This document shows positions 26,537-36,400 of a DNA stretch of 64,000 bases, piece after piece; position 1 is the first letter of the stretch, and each line of letters begins with the position of its first letter. The notes under the pieces are model-generated. The model was not told the DNA's origin. It made no database searches and saw only the letters and a program-made list of their open reading frames with translations. The DNA is from Myxococcota bacterium. Its GTDB lineage: Bacteria; Myxococcota_A; UBA9160; UBA4427. The DNA lies in the NCBI GenBank assembly GCA_041389495.1, contig JAWKRT010000001.1, positions 682,001-746,000 of the forward strand. Direction: 5' to 3'. Position numbers and translations under genes: made by a program.

Positions 26537-26542
26537 CATCCT
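26537..26542 (+). promoter_or_regulatory. candidate -10-like element (CATCCT) before the epimerase gene
   Basis: CATCCT then GCGCGCCG (8 nt) then ATG 26551. It differs from the other boxes by C in place of the first T, so it is the weakest of the leaderless candidates. Confidence 0.3.
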
Positions 26543-26550
26543 GCGCGCCG

Positions 26551-27501
26551 ATGCCGGCCCGCCGTCGCTCCAGCTCCTCCGACGACACCACCGACGAAGG
26601 CGGGTCGAGCCCGGCGCGCTCGCGCGCGCGCGGCGGGGCCGGTCGCCGCGTGCTGATCGCGGGCTGCGGCTACGTCGGCGTGCGGCTCGCGAGCCGGCTC
26701 GCGCGCGAGGGCGCTTCCGTCTTCGCGCTGCGGCGCGGCCGCGGCCCGCTCCCCGTCGGCGTCGAGCCCGTCGTCGCCGACCTCGCGCGCATCGAGACGC
26801 TGGGCTCGCTGCCGCCGCGCATCGACGCGGTGGTCTACACGGCGGCTCCGGGCACGTCGGACGAGGCCGCGTACCGCAGCATCTACCTCGACGGCGTCGA
26901 CAACCTGCTGCGCGCGATCGCCGAGCGCGGCGAGCGGCCGCCGCGCTTCGTGTTCGCGTCGAGCACGGCCGTCTACGGCCAGGATCGCGGCGAGTGGGTC
27001 GACGAGACGTCGCCGACCGAGCCGCGGCGCTGGAACGGCGAGACGCTGCTCGCCGCCGAGCGCCTGCTCGCCGCGCGCCTGCCGGAGGCGATCGCCGTGC
27101 GCTTCGGCGGCATCTACGGGCCGGGGCGCACGCGCCTCGTCGACCAGGTGCGGCGCGGCGAGGCGCGGCTGCGCAAGGGCGAGCACTTCACGAACCGCAT
27201 CCACCGCGACGACGCGGCCCGCGCGCTCGCGCTGCTCGCGCTCGCCGACGCCCCCGCGCACCGCTGCTACCTCGGCGTCGACGACGAGCCGGCCGACGAG
27301 AGCGACGTGCTCACCTACCTCGCCGAGCTGCTCGGCGTCCCCGCGCCGCCGCCGGTCGACGACGGCCGGCGCGCGCCGCGGCGCGCGGGCAGCAAGCGCT
27401 GTCGCAACGATCGCCTCAAGGCCGAGGGGCTCGCGCTGCGCTTCCCGACCTTCCGCGAAGGCTATGCGGACATGCTCCGCGCCGCGCGGGCGGCGCGCTA
27501 G
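26551..27501 (+). CDS. NAD(P)-dependent epimerase/dehydratase-like protein (YeeZ type)
   Basis: 316 residues from ATG 26551. After a basic, Ser-rich tail of 30 residues comes the dinucleotide-binding motif VLIAGCGYVGVRLASRLA. GCGYVG in place of GGxGxxG marks the YeeZ-like group of extended SDRs. FASSTAVYGQ and FGGIYGPGRTRL are the other epimerase landmarks. The YxxxK catalytic pair is not evident; the expected place reads RRWNGETLLAAE. It is therefore probably not a classic sugar epimerase, and the substrate is unknown. It follows the diguanylate cyclase after 55 bp and precedes an aminotransferase by 4 bp. Confidence 0.85.
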   Translation: MPARRRSSSSDDTTDEGGSSPARSRARGGAGRRVLIAGCGYVGVRLASRLAREGASVFALRRGRGPLPVGVEPVVADLARIETLGSLPPRIDAVVYTAAPGTSDEAAYRSIYLDGVDNLLRAIAERGERPPRFVFASSTAVYGQDRGEWVDETSPTEPRRWNGETLLAAERLLAARLPEAIAVRFGGIYGPGRTRLVDQVRRGEARLRKGEHFTNRIHRDDAARALALLALADAPAHRCYLGVDDEPADESDVLTYLAELLGVPAPPPVDDGRRAPRRAGSKRCRNDRLKAEGLALRFPTFREGYADMLRAARAAR

Positions 27502-27505
27502 GCGC

Positions 27506-28663
27506 GTGCCGCGCTTCCACGCGGGCCGCGGCTTCGCGCCGGCCGCGCTCGCCATGCCGGGCGCCGTCTACTCGCCCTTCGCCGAGCGCGCGCGGGCCGA
27601 GGGGCGCGACGTCGTCGCGCTCCACGTCGGCGACACGTGGATGGAGCCCTTCGAGGGCGCGCGCATGGAGGCGCTGCGCACGGCCGACTACCCGGGCCTG
27701 CACCGCTACGGCCCGACGCAGGGGCTGCCCGCGCTCGTCGACGCGCTCGTCGAGAAGGTGCGCGCGCGCAACGGCCTCGCGTGCGAGCGCGCGGGCGTGC
27801 TCGTCGGTGCGGGCGCGACCTCGGTCCTCGCGAACGTGATCGGCGCGATCGCATCGCCGGGCGACGAGGTCGCGATCCTCGCGCCGTTCTGGCCGCTCGC
27901 GCGCGGCATCGTGCAGGCCTTCCGCGCGACGCCGGTCGAGGTTCCCTTCTACGACCGCGTGCGCGACGTCGACGAGGCGGTCGCCACGGTGCGCGCGCGC
28001 ATCGGGCCGCGCACGGTCGCGCTCTACGTGTCGAGCCCGTCGAACCCGACGGGCCGCGTGCTGCCGCGCGCGTGGCTCGAGGCGCTCGCCGGGCTCGCGC
28101 GCGAGCACGACCTCTGGCTCGTCTCCGACGAGGTGTACGAGGAGCTCGTCTACGAGGGCGCGCACTTCTCGGTCGGCGCCGTCGCGCCCGAGCGCACGGT
28201 GTCGGTGTTCTCGTTCTCGAAGACGTACGGGATGGCGGGCAACCGCGTGGGCTACGCGGTCGGGCCGCCGCCGCTCGTCGAGCAGGCGCTCAAGATCGGG
28301 ACGCACACCGCCTATCACGCGCCCGTCGCCGGGCAGGTCGCCGCGCTGCGCGCGCTCGAGGGCGGCGCGGAGTGGGTGGCGAACGCGCGCGCGCTCTACC
28401 GCGACGCCGGCCGGCGCGCGGCCGCCGCGCTCGGGCTGCCCGCGCCCGAGGGCTCGACCTTCCTGTTCGTGGACGTCGCACGCGCGCTCGACGAGCGCGG
28501 CATGCCGGGCTTCCTCGAGCGCTGCTTCGAGGACGGCGTCCTCGTCGCGCCGGGCGCCTCGGCGGGCTCCGACTACGCGAGCTGGGTCCGCCTCTGCTAC
28601 ACGGCCGCGCCGCCCGATCGCGTGGCCTGGGCCATCGAGCGCCTCGCGGCGCGGCTTCGTTAG
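27506..28663 (+). CDS. class I/II pyridoxal-phosphate aminotransferase
   Basis: 385 residues from GTG 27506, which begins just after the upstream stop. It is a fold-type I aminotransferase of the aspartate-aminotransferase superfamily. It has HRYGPTQGLPALVDAL, the PLP-stacking SSPSNPTGRVL, VSDEVYEELVYEG, and the Schiff-base Lys in FSFSKTYGMAGNRVGYAVG. The C-terminal Arg that binds substrate carboxylate is in WVRLCYT. Substrate cannot be assigned. It is coupled to the epimerase-like gene. Its TAG stop overlaps the stop of the convergent gene (TTAG). Confidence 0.92.
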   Translation: MPRFHAGRGFAPAALAMPGAVYSPFAERARAEGRDVVALHVGDTWMEPFEGARMEALRTADYPGLHRYGPTQGLPALVDALVEKVRARNGLACERAGVLVGAGATSVLANVIGAIASPGDEVAILAPFWPLARGIVQAFRATPVEVPFYDRVRDVDEAVATVRARIGPRTVALYVSSPSNPTGRVLPRAWLEALAGLAREHDLWLVSDEVYEELVYEGAHFSVGAVAPERTVSVFSFSKTYGMAGNRVGYAVGPPPLVEQALKIGTHTAYHAPVAGQVAALRALEGGAEWVANARALYRDAGRRAAAALGLPAPEGSTFLFVDVARALDERGMPGFLERCFEDGVLVAPGASAGSDYASWVRLCYTAAPPDRVAWAIERLAARLR

Positions 28664-29115
28664 GCCGGGCCGTCCCCGGCGACCACGCGCCAGCCGCGGA
28701 TCTCGCCCACCACCTCCTGCGGGAGCGCGTGCTCGAGCGCGCCGGCGAGGCAGTGGTCGCGGTACCAGTCGAAGGGCGCGAGCGGGCCCGGGCCGGGCGC
28801 GAGCGCGAGATAGACGTGCGCTTCGAGCGCGGTGCCGTCGCGCGCGTGCACGACGCACGCGCTCCGCGCGTAGCCCCATTCGAAGCGGTCGAGCGCGGGC
28901 CAGTCGGCGCGTGCGAGCTCGAACACGACGCCCCACGCGTCGCGCGCGGCGTGCGGGACGAGGTTGGCCTTGCCGCTGCCGTCCTTCCCGCGTTTGTTGC
29001 AGACGAGCGCGTGGCCCGCGAGGCGCGCCGCGCCGACGTGGCGCGCGCTCGCGATGCGCGCGCGCAGCCGCGCGGTGCTCATGTTCGATCCGTAGGCGAA
29101 GTAGAGATCCTGCAT
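28660..29115 (-). CDS. gamma-glutamylcyclotransferase-like (AIG2/GGCT fold) protein
   Basis: 151 residues from ATG 29113-29115. It begins DLYFAYGSNMSTARL, the diagnostic YGSN substrate-binding loop. A likely catalytic Glu lies in LDRFEWGYA. The tail DWYRDHCLAGALEHALP is typical of bacterial members of this fold. These enzymes release 5-oxoproline from gamma-glutamyl amino acids or peptides. It diverges from the P450 gene (83 bp between start codons) and converges on the aminotransferase with a shared stop tetranucleotide. Substrate is inferred from the family only. Confidence 0.88.
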   Translation of the reverse strand: MQDLYFAYGSNMSTARLRARIASARHVGAARLAGHALVCNKRGKDGSGKANLVPHAARDAWGVVFELARADWPALDRFEWGYARSACVVHARDGTALEAHVYLALAPGPGPLAPFDWYRDHCLAGALEHALPQEVVGEIRGWRVVAGDGPA

Positions 29116-29130
29116 GCGCGCGTGCTGTCG

Positions 29131-29136
29131 TATGCT
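29131..29136 (+). promoter_or_regulatory. candidate -10 element (TATGCT) before the P450 gene
   Basis: TATGCT followed by GCCGCCCCC lies 62 nt before the P450 ATG in the divergent intergenic gap. No clear -35. Confidence 0.35.
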
Positions 29137-29197
29137 GCCGCCCCCGGATCGCCCGTCGACGAAAGCGCCCGTCGACGAACGCTCGCGAAGGAAGCCG

Positions 29198-30424
29198 ATG
29201 GCCGAGACGCTCGAGTACGACCCGTTCGCCGAGATCATGCGCCACGACCCGTTCCCGGTCTACGCGCGGCTGCGCGCCGAGAGCCCTGTGCACTACGTCG
29301 AGCGGCTCGACGCGTGGGCGCTGTCGCGCTTCGAGGACGTGTGGAGCGCGGGCCAGGACGGCGAGCACTTCGACCAGCCCGGCCCCTCGTTCCAGAACAT
29401 CGGCGACGAGGAGCCGCCGATCTTCCAGGGCGACGACCCGGGCCGGCGCACCATCTTCATGATGAACCCGCCGCACCACACGGCGCTGCGCAAGGCGCTG
29501 ACCCGCTACTTCTCGCCGCGCGCCGTCGCGGAGCTCGAAGGCGACGTGCGCGCGCAGGTGCGCGCGTGCCTGGCGAAGGTGCTGCCGACGGGGCGCATGG
29601 ACGCCATCGCCGACCTCGCGGGGCAGGTCTCGGTCGCCGTCGCGTGCCGGCTGATCGGCCTCCCGGCCGAGGACGGCGCGATGCTCTCGGGCCTCGTCGC
29701 GCGCTTCTTCTCGCGCGAGCCGGGCGTCGAGGGCATGTCGCCCGCGGCGATGGCCGCGGCCGTCGAGCTGAACGAGTACCTGAAGCGCACGGTCGCGCTG
29801 CGGCGTCGCGAGGGCGTCGGCGCGCGCGACGACATCCTCGACGTCTACCTCGCGCAGGCCTTCGACGGCCAGCCGTACGACGACGACGAGATGGCCGGCC
29901 ACCTGATGACGCTCGTCGTCGGCGGCACGGAGACGCTGCCGAAGGTCTTCGCGGGCGGCGTGCTGCAGCTCGCGCGCCACCCCGCGCAGCGCGCGCATCT
30001 CGTCGCGCGCCCCGACGAGATCCGGGACGCGTTCACCGAGATCCTCCGCTACGAGATGCCGACCCAGCTCCTCACGCGCAAGGTCCGCAGGGACGTCGAG
30101 CTGCGCGGCCAGCGCCTGCGCGAGGGGCAGGGCGTGCTGCTCCTCTACCGCTCGGCGAACCGCGACGAGAACGAGTTCGCCGAGCCCGACCGCTTCGACG
30201 TCGCGCGCCGCCCGCCGCGCATCCTCTCCTTCGGCCACGGCGGCCACGTCTGCCTCGGCCAGCACGCGGCGCGCCTCGAGGCGCGCGTCATGTACGAGGA
30301 GCTGCTCGCCGCCGTGCCCGAGTACGACGTGCCCGAGGCAAGCGTCGTGCGCGCGCACAGCGAGTTCGTCGACGGCTATCTCGCGATGCCGATCGAGTTC
30401 GAGAAGCGCGAGCTCGCGGGCTAG
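29198..30424 (+). CDS. cytochrome P450
   Basis: 408 residues from ATG 29198, with GAAGGAAG upstream; a normal bacterial soluble P450. Heme-thiolate motif FGHGGHVCLGQ with the ligand at Cys352. The I-helix oxygen-activation motif is VVGGTETLPK (Thr246), and the K-helix ExxR is EILR (281-284). NPPHHTALRKALTRYFSP is the usual C-helix region. It needs a ferredoxin and reductase, none of which is adjacent. Substrate is unknown. Other oxidative genes nearby (LLM monooxygenase at 59.5 kb, CoA ligase locus) suggest a catabolic lifestyle on hydrophobic compounds, but the link is inferential. Confidence 0.96.
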   Translation: MAETLEYDPFAEIMRHDPFPVYARLRAESPVHYVERLDAWALSRFEDVWSAGQDGEHFDQPGPSFQNIGDEEPPIFQGDDPGRRTIFMMNPPHHTALRKALTRYFSPRAVAELEGDVRAQVRACLAKVLPTGRMDAIADLAGQVSVAVACRLIGLPAEDGAMLSGLVARFFSREPGVEGMSPAAMAAAVELNEYLKRTVALRRREGVGARDDILDVYLAQAFDGQPYDDDEMAGHLMTLVVGGTETLPKVFAGGVLQLARHPAQRAHLVARPDEIRDAFTEILRYEMPTQLLTRKVRRDVELRGQRLREGQGVLLLYRSANRDENEFAEPDRFDVARRPPRILSFGHGGHVCLGQHAARLEARVMYEELLAAVPEYDVPEASVVRAHSEFVDGYLAMPIEFEKRELAG

Positions 30425-30437
30425 GCGCGCAGCCCCG

Positions 30438-32438
30438 CTACGGCGCGTACCAGATCGGCGACGTCCAGGCGCGCTCCTGCACGGTCTTGCGGTGGTCGGC
30501 CGCGCAGCACGGCTCGAAGCCGCGCGTGATCGTCTCGGGCCGGCTGCAGTCGACGCCGCCCGCGACGCAGCGCTGCTGGCTCCAGCGGCACGTCGGGTTC
30601 TCGAGCACGCGCGCGTAGTAGAAGGCGCCCTGCTTCGCGTCGAAGGCGGGGTCGCGCCACACGGCGCACAGGTTCGCGGCGCCGTCACCGCTCGTCGCGC
30701 ACGTCGAGGTGTCGACGCTCGCGCCGTTGTCGCCTCCGGCGACGTCGTAGACCTTCTCGTGCGTCGCGCCCTTCGCGTCGACCCAGCCCTTCACGATCTG
30801 CACGCGCTGGAGCGGCGTGCCGGGCGAGGCGGGCGTGCCCGGGTCGGCGAGCGCGGACACCGCGAACACGGGCGCGCCGCCCGCCGCGCCGGGCTCCGGG
30901 AGGTCGCCGCCCATCGGCACGCCGCCCGCATAGCCTCGCGCCGCGAAGTCGGGCGCCGCGCACAGGTCGTCGGGGTAGTCCCAGCCGCCGAAGAAGCGCA
31001 CGACGTGGCGCGGGCCGCTCGTGCCGTACGTCTCGCGTCGCGTGAGTGCCGCGAAGATCGAGTCGCGCGCGTTCTCCTCGGCCCACACGACGGCGAGCCC
31101 GCCCGGGTTGTTCTCGAGGTTGTCGGGCAGGCCGGGCGCGAGGCCCGCACCGGCCGCGAGGCCGGCGCCGCCGTGGCCCTTCGCGTTGCGCTCGTCGACG
31201 AGTCCGGGCGTGCCGAGGTGCGTGTCCGTGCTCGCGATGATCCCGTACTTGAGCGGGTTCACGCCGAGCTCCTTCTCGAGCGCGAGCCCTTTCTTGAGCG
31301 CCTCGCGCACCATCGCGCTGCGCTTCGGCTTGCCGATGTCGCTCAGCAGCCCGGTGTTCGTCATGACCGGCGCGCGCGAGATCTGCGCGCCCGCGAAGCT
31401 GTCGTAGGGGAGCTTCTCGAAGCCGCACGCCTCGTCGACCGTGTCGCCCGCGAGCAGGCACTCCGAGTCGCCCTTGTGCTGCATGATCTCGATGACGGGC
31501 TCCATGCGCTGGCGCAGCACGGCCTCCTCGCGCGTCACCTCGCCGTTCGCGTCGGCGAGCGACGTGAGCTTCGCCGTCATGAACATGAGGCCGTCGCCGC
31601 CGAGGTTCGAGTTGTGCGGGATGGTGAGCGCGTCGCAGCCGGTGCCGGCGTCGAGGCACTCGCGCCGCAGATCCTGCCAGTGCTGCCAGGCGGAAGCGTC
31701 CTCGATCCAGTTCGACGGCAGGTCCGTCACGCGGTCGTTCCGGAAGACGACGTTGCGGTGCAGGTTCTGCGACGTCGCCGTGGCCGTCCACTCGTAGCCG
31801 ACGAAGCTCGTGAAGCGGCACTCGGCGCTGCGGTCGTACGCCTCCTCGGCGGCGGCGCGGATGTCGTTCCACGCGCTGCGCGTGTTGCCGTGGCAGAGCT
31901 CGGCGTCCGCGGTCGCCGCGGGGCAGAAGTTCCAGCGCTGCTTGAGCACCATGCCGCGCACCGCGAGCGGCGCCGTGAGCACGGGGCGCATGTTCTGGTA
32001 GAGCCAGCACAGGTCGCTGTCGTAGCCGGGCGCGCTCGGGTCGTTGCACGTGCGCACCTCGCCCAGCATCTCGGCGTGGTCCGTGACGACCGTGAAGTCG
32101 AGCGGGCGCTCGAGCTGCGCGCTGCGCAGCGCCTGGCCCTTCGCGTCGTACGGCTGGAGCCCGACGCGCTCGCCCTTCGCGAAGCGGTACGCGTCGCGCG
32201 GCGTGTTGCGCGTGTCCTGGGTCGACGCGTCGAACGAGAACGCGGTGTGCACGTGGGTGTCGCCGAAGAGCGGCTTGCGCAGCGGCTGGTAGTCGGCGCA
32301 CGCCTCGCGCTGCTCCGTGACGGCGTAGGGGCGCTCGACGGCGTCGGCCGACGCGGCTCCCGGAGCGGAGACGAGCGCGGCGAACGTCGCCGCGAGGAGC
32401 GCGGGCGAGAGGAAGCGGACGCGGGGCGCGAGCGGCAT
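30438..32438 (-). CDS. secreted DUF3604 protein (PHP-like metal-dependent fold)
   Basis: 666 residues from ATG 32438, with GGAGGG upstream. A signal peptide (residues 1-33, ending ASADA) directs it to the periplasm. GDTHVHTAFSFD (His62, His64) resembles the first metal-binding HxH of PHP/TIM-barrel hydrolases. VVTDHAEMLGEV, FVGYEWTATAT, IPHNSNLGGDG and IIASTDTHLG add further His/Asp candidates. The C-terminal region holds many Cys, probably as disulfides (CRWSQQRC, CC near the end). DUF3604 proteins are frequent in environmental proteobacteria and of unknown substrate. A -10-like TAGGCT lies 51 nt upstream. Its stop is 13 bp from that of the convergent P450. Confidence 0.92.
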   Translation of the reverse strand: MPLAPRVRFLSPALLAATFAALVSAPGAASADAVERPYAVTEQREACADYQPLRKPLFGDTHVHTAFSFDASTQDTRNTPRDAYRFAKGERVGLQPYDAKGQALRSAQLERPLDFTVVTDHAEMLGEVRTCNDPSAPGYDSDLCWLYQNMRPVLTAPLAVRGMVLKQRWNFCPAATADAELCHGNTRSAWNDIRAAAEEAYDRSAECRFTSFVGYEWTATATSQNLHRNVVFRNDRVTDLPSNWIEDASAWQHWQDLRRECLDAGTGCDALTIPHNSNLGGDGLMFMTAKLTSLADANGEVTREEAVLRQRMEPVIEIMQHKGDSECLLAGDTVDEACGFEKLPYDSFAGAQISRAPVMTNTGLLSDIGKPKRSAMVREALKKGLALEKELGVNPLKYGIIASTDTHLGTPGLVDERNAKGHGGAGLAAGAGLAPGLPDNLENNPGGLAVVWAEENARDSIFAALTRRETYGTSGPRHVVRFFGGWDYPDDLCAAPDFAARGYAGGVPMGGDLPEPGAAGGAPVFAVSALADPGTPASPGTPLQRVQIVKGWVDAKGATHEKVYDVAGGDNGASVDTSTCATSGDGAANLCAVWRDPAFDAKQGAFYYARVLENPTCRWSQQRCVAGGVDCSRPETITRGFEPCCAADHRKTVQERAWTSPIWYAP

Positions 32439-32488
32439 GGAGCCCTCCGGAATGGCGGAGCCGTGGAGCGGATGCGAACGGGGCGCGC

Positions 32489-32494
32489 AGCCTA
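32489..32494 (-). promoter_or_regulatory. candidate -10 element (TAGGCT) before the DUF3604 gene
   Basis: Minus-strand TAGGCT followed by GCGCGCCCC, the same box plus discriminator as at other genes. Confidence 0.4.
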
Positions 32495-32577
32495 TCACGC
32501 GCGCGCAGTGGCGCGCGGTCGGGTACACAGTGCGGCCGCGGGCTCCACTCGGGGCGGCGCGAGGGAGATCCGACCCG

Positions 32578-33390
32578 ATGGCGAGCGACGACGCAGTGCG
32601 CGCACCGAGCCCTTCCGAACTCTTCGATCTGCGCGGCGCGAACGCGCTCGTGGTCGGCGCATCGAGCGGGCTCGGCGCGCGCATGGCGCGCGTGCTCGCG
32701 AGCGCGGGCGCCGGCGTCGCGCTCGCCGCGCGCCGCCGCGACCGGCTCGACGAGGAAGCCGCGCACATCCGAGCGGGCGGCGCATCCTGCGCGGTCGTCG
32801 AGGCCGACGCCGCGCGCGCAGGCGAGATGGAGCGCGCGGTCGCCGAGGCCGAAGCCGCGCTCGGCGAACTGTCGCTGCTCGTCTACGTCGCCGGCATCTC
32901 GCCGCTCGGCCGCGCCGAGCGCCACGCGCGCGCGAAGTGGGATCAGGCGCTCGCCGTGAACCTGACGGGTGCGTTCGACGCGTCGCAAGCCGTCGGTGCG
33001 CGCTGGATCGAGCGCGGAACGCGCGGCGCGATCGTCCTGGTCGGCTCGATCCTCTCGTTGGGCGCGAGCGCGACCCACAAGACCGTCGGCTACTCGGCCT
33101 CGAAGGCCGGCCTCGCGAACCTCGGGCGCCAGCTCGCCGTCGAGTGGGCGCCCCACGGCATCCGCGTCAACTCGATCCTGCCCGGCTACTTCGCGACCGA
33201 GATGACGATCGACCCCGCGCACGGCGACATCGCGCCCGACCAGCGCGCGCGCATGGAGACGTTCACGCCGATGGGCCGCGTCGGCGCCGTCGAGGAGATC
33301 GACACGGCGTTGTTGTTCCTCGCGTCGCCGGCATCGAGCTTCGTGACCGGTGCGCTCGTGCCGGTCGACGGCGGCTGGACGGCCTGGTAG
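32578..33390 (+). CDS. short-chain dehydrogenase/reductase (classical SDR)
   Basis: 270 residues from ATG 32578, with GAGGGAG 7 nt upstream. The cofactor motif is VVGASSGLGARMA, with AARRRDR after beta-2 indicating NADP preference. LVYVAGISPLG corresponds to NNAG. The catalytic Ser is in LVGSILSLGAS and the YxxxK is YSASKAG. The C-terminus GALVPVDGGWTAW is that of FabG-like SDRs. It stands alone, divergent from DUF3604 and convergent with the giant repeat protein. Substrate cannot be assigned from sequence. Confidence 0.94.
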   Translation: MASDDAVRAPSPSELFDLRGANALVVGASSGLGARMARVLASAGAGVALAARRRDRLDEEAAHIRAGGASCAVVEADAARAGEMERAVAEAEAALGELSLLVYVAGISPLGRAERHARAKWDQALAVNLTGAFDASQAVGARWIERGTRGAIVLVGSILSLGASATHKTVGYSASKAGLANLGRQLAVEWAPHGIRVNSILPGYFATEMTIDPAHGDIAPDQRARMETFTPMGRVGAVEEIDTALLFLASPASSFVTGALVPVDGGWTAW

Positions 33391-33407
33391 GTGCCGCGGC
33401 GCAGCGC

Positions 33408-36400
33408 CTAACGAGTGCGCCGTCGCGGAGCGGTCGCCACGAAGAGGAAGCCCATCGCGAGCAGCGCGCCCGTGCCGGGCTCGGGAAGGGCGGTCGTCGC
33501 GATCACGACCGTGCCCGTGAAGCTCCAGCCCGCGCTGCGGCTCGACCACGCGAGCTCGACGCGCAGCGGGTCGCCGGGCGGCGCGGTGAACGGGAAGTAC
33601 GGGCTGTGCGGGTCGTAGGGCGCGAGCGGGTCGTAGGGTCGGTCGAAGCCTCCGCCGAGCGCGATCCCTTCGCCGTCGAACGCCTCCTCGAGAGCGCCGA
33701 GCGTGCGCAGCGTGCGCTCGACGAGCGGCGACTCCGCGCGCAGGACGCGCAGCACGACGCGGTCGAAGGCCGCCTCGCGGCCCTCCGCGTCGCCGTCGAG
33801 CAGGAAGAGATGGAGCTCGCCGAGCGCGCGGAAGTCGTCCTGTTCGAACGCGAGCTCGATCGCGGTCGTGAGGTGGCGGCCCGCACCGTCGCCGGGCGCG
33901 ACCGTGAGGTCGACCGCCGCGAGCACCGTGTCGAGCCCGCGGTCGGCGAGGGCCGCCGCGAGCCCGGGGTGGCGAAGGTCGAGTGCCGCGCGCTCCGTTC
34001 CGCTCGGGCGCAGCACACCCGACATCGCCGCTTCGTGCGGCGTCGCGCTCGCAGCCGGCGCGTCGAGCGCTCCGAGCCGGGCGGCGACCGATGCGTTTCC
34101 CGCGACGTCGCTCGCGACCTCGAATGCGAGGCGTTCGACGAGCACGGCCGAACCGTCGGCGCGCGCGAACACCGTGCCGCGCGCGCCCGCGGCGCGCGCG
34201 ACGGCCGACGCACCGGATTCGAGGCCTGCCCCCGCGGTCGCCCACGCGGAGGCATCGACGCGGCCGCGGCCTTCGGCGAGCGCGTCGGCGAACGCGTGGC
34301 CGCCGAGGCCGCGGTACTCGGCGCCGTAGAACTCCCAGCCGTGAAAGGCGTCGCCCGCGATCGCCCGCGCCGCGCTCGTGGACTGCCGCCGCCCACTCGT
34401 CCGGGCGATGGCCCGGGAGCTCGCATCGCCGCCGGGCCCTGCGTCGCTCGCGCTCCACACGTCGCCGTCGCCCGCGACCGCGAGGTCGGACACCGCGGCG
34501 CGGCCGCCCGCGCCCGCGGTGCCGATCGAGGAGCTCGTCGCGTTCCCCGCGCGGAGTCGTCCGAACGCGTCGGCGCCGAAGGCGCCGACGCCGAGGCCGT
34601 CGAGCGCCGCCGCACGCAGCGCGGCCGTGTCGGCCTCGCCGACGCGCGCGCCGATCTCGACCGAGCCGCTGCGCCGCGCGCTCGCGTCGAGCTCGATCTC
34701 GACGGAGGCGTCGCCGCTCGATGCCTCGTCGGTCGCGGCGGTCCCGGGCGCCTGGAACGCGCGACTCCCGCGCGCGAGCGCGCGAGCCGCGGCCGATCCC
34801 GAGGTCGTCGTCGCGTGGATCCGCGCCGATGCGTGCGTTCCGGCCGCGTCCACGGAGCCCAACGGATTCCACGCGATGCCGGCCTCCGGCGTGCTCCCGA
34901 GCGCAAACTCGCGCGTCGGGTCGACGGCGACGGCCACGGCGTGCAGGTCGAGCGAACGCGCGCGGTGCTCGTCCCGCGCGAGGGTCGATGCGATCTCGGC
35001 GCGATCGCCCGGAGCGACCGGCCGACCGGCCGTGAACAGCTGCTGCGAGAGCGCGAGTGCTCCCGTCGTCTCGCCGTCGACCGCGTTCTCGAGTGCGCGG
35101 CGTCCCGTGACCACGCCGCTCGCGTCGCGCACGATCGCAGTCGCGTCGACGTCGCCGCCGCGGAGGCTCGCCGCGAACACGCGGCCGAGCGTCGCGCTCG
35201 GCGCGCGCGGTGCATCCGCAGACGCCTCGAACGTCGCGTGCGCGCCCACCTCGGCGCGGGCGCTCGCGTCGCCGCGCGCGAGCGCCGTCGCGCTCGCATG
35301 CGCGCTGCCGCGGCTGGCGGTTCCCGGCCCGCCTCCGATCGCGATCGCCTTCGCGTGTGCGTCGCCCGTCGCGTTGACCGCGTGCGCATCCGCGTCGGCA
35401 TCGCCGCCGGCCCCTCTTCGGAAGGGGTCCGTGCCGCCGTAGGCCTCGGCGACGAGCGAGATCGAGGCGAGCCGCTCCCGCGCCGTGTAGTCGAGCCAGC
35501 TCGATGCGTCGCCGCCGACGGTGGAGCTGGGTGCGCCGTAGAACCGGGCGCCGCCGCCCTGCGCGACCTGACGATGGGTGAGGCTCCCGGTGGTCGAGCC
35601 GGAGACCGCGTTGCGCAGGTGCGCATCGCGTCCCCGGCCTTCCTCGACGCCGTAGCCGGCGCGCAGCACGCCCGTCACGTGCACGTCGCCGCCGCCGTGC
35701 GACACCCCGCGCACTTCGCCGAGCGTCGCGTCGCCCGCCGTTCCCGACGTCGCATCGCCGCCGATCGCCTCGGCCGATACGTCGACGCTCCCGCGTCCGA
35801 GGCTCTCGCCGAACGCGCTCGCGCTCGCGCTTCCGCCCCGCCCGCCGCCCGGGCCCGTCGAGCTTCCGCCGCGCGCGATGGCGTGCGCCGCCGCGTCGCC
35901 CGTCGCGTTCGTCGCCGTCGACCGCGCGATCGCGTCGCCCGCGATGTAGACGGCGTCGTACGTCGACGCGCTCGCCGTCAGCGAGAGGCCGGCCGTGTCG
36001 CTCGTGCGCTCGAGCACGCTCGAGCTGTCGAGACTGCGCGCGCGGCTTCCGCCCGACCGCGCCGTCTGCGAGAGCGAGAGCCGTCCCGACGTCTCACCGT
36101 CGACCGCGTTGTACAGGTGGACGGCTTCGCCCTTCCCGTGCGGAGCCGGCATCGCGAGGCCACCGATGCCGCCGAGGACGGTGGCGCTCACCGACACGTC
36201 GCCGCCGCCGTCGGAGCTCCCGAACACGCGGCCGAGCGTCGCCGTTCCTCCGTCGCCCGCGACCGGGCGCTTGCGCGACGAGCCCGATGCCGAGCCGCCG
36301 AGTCCGCCCTCGATGAAGACGTCCGCGGTCACGCTGCCGGCGCCGTGCCCGATCGCGACGGCGCTCGCCGTCGCGTCGCCGCCACGACCGCCCGCGGCGA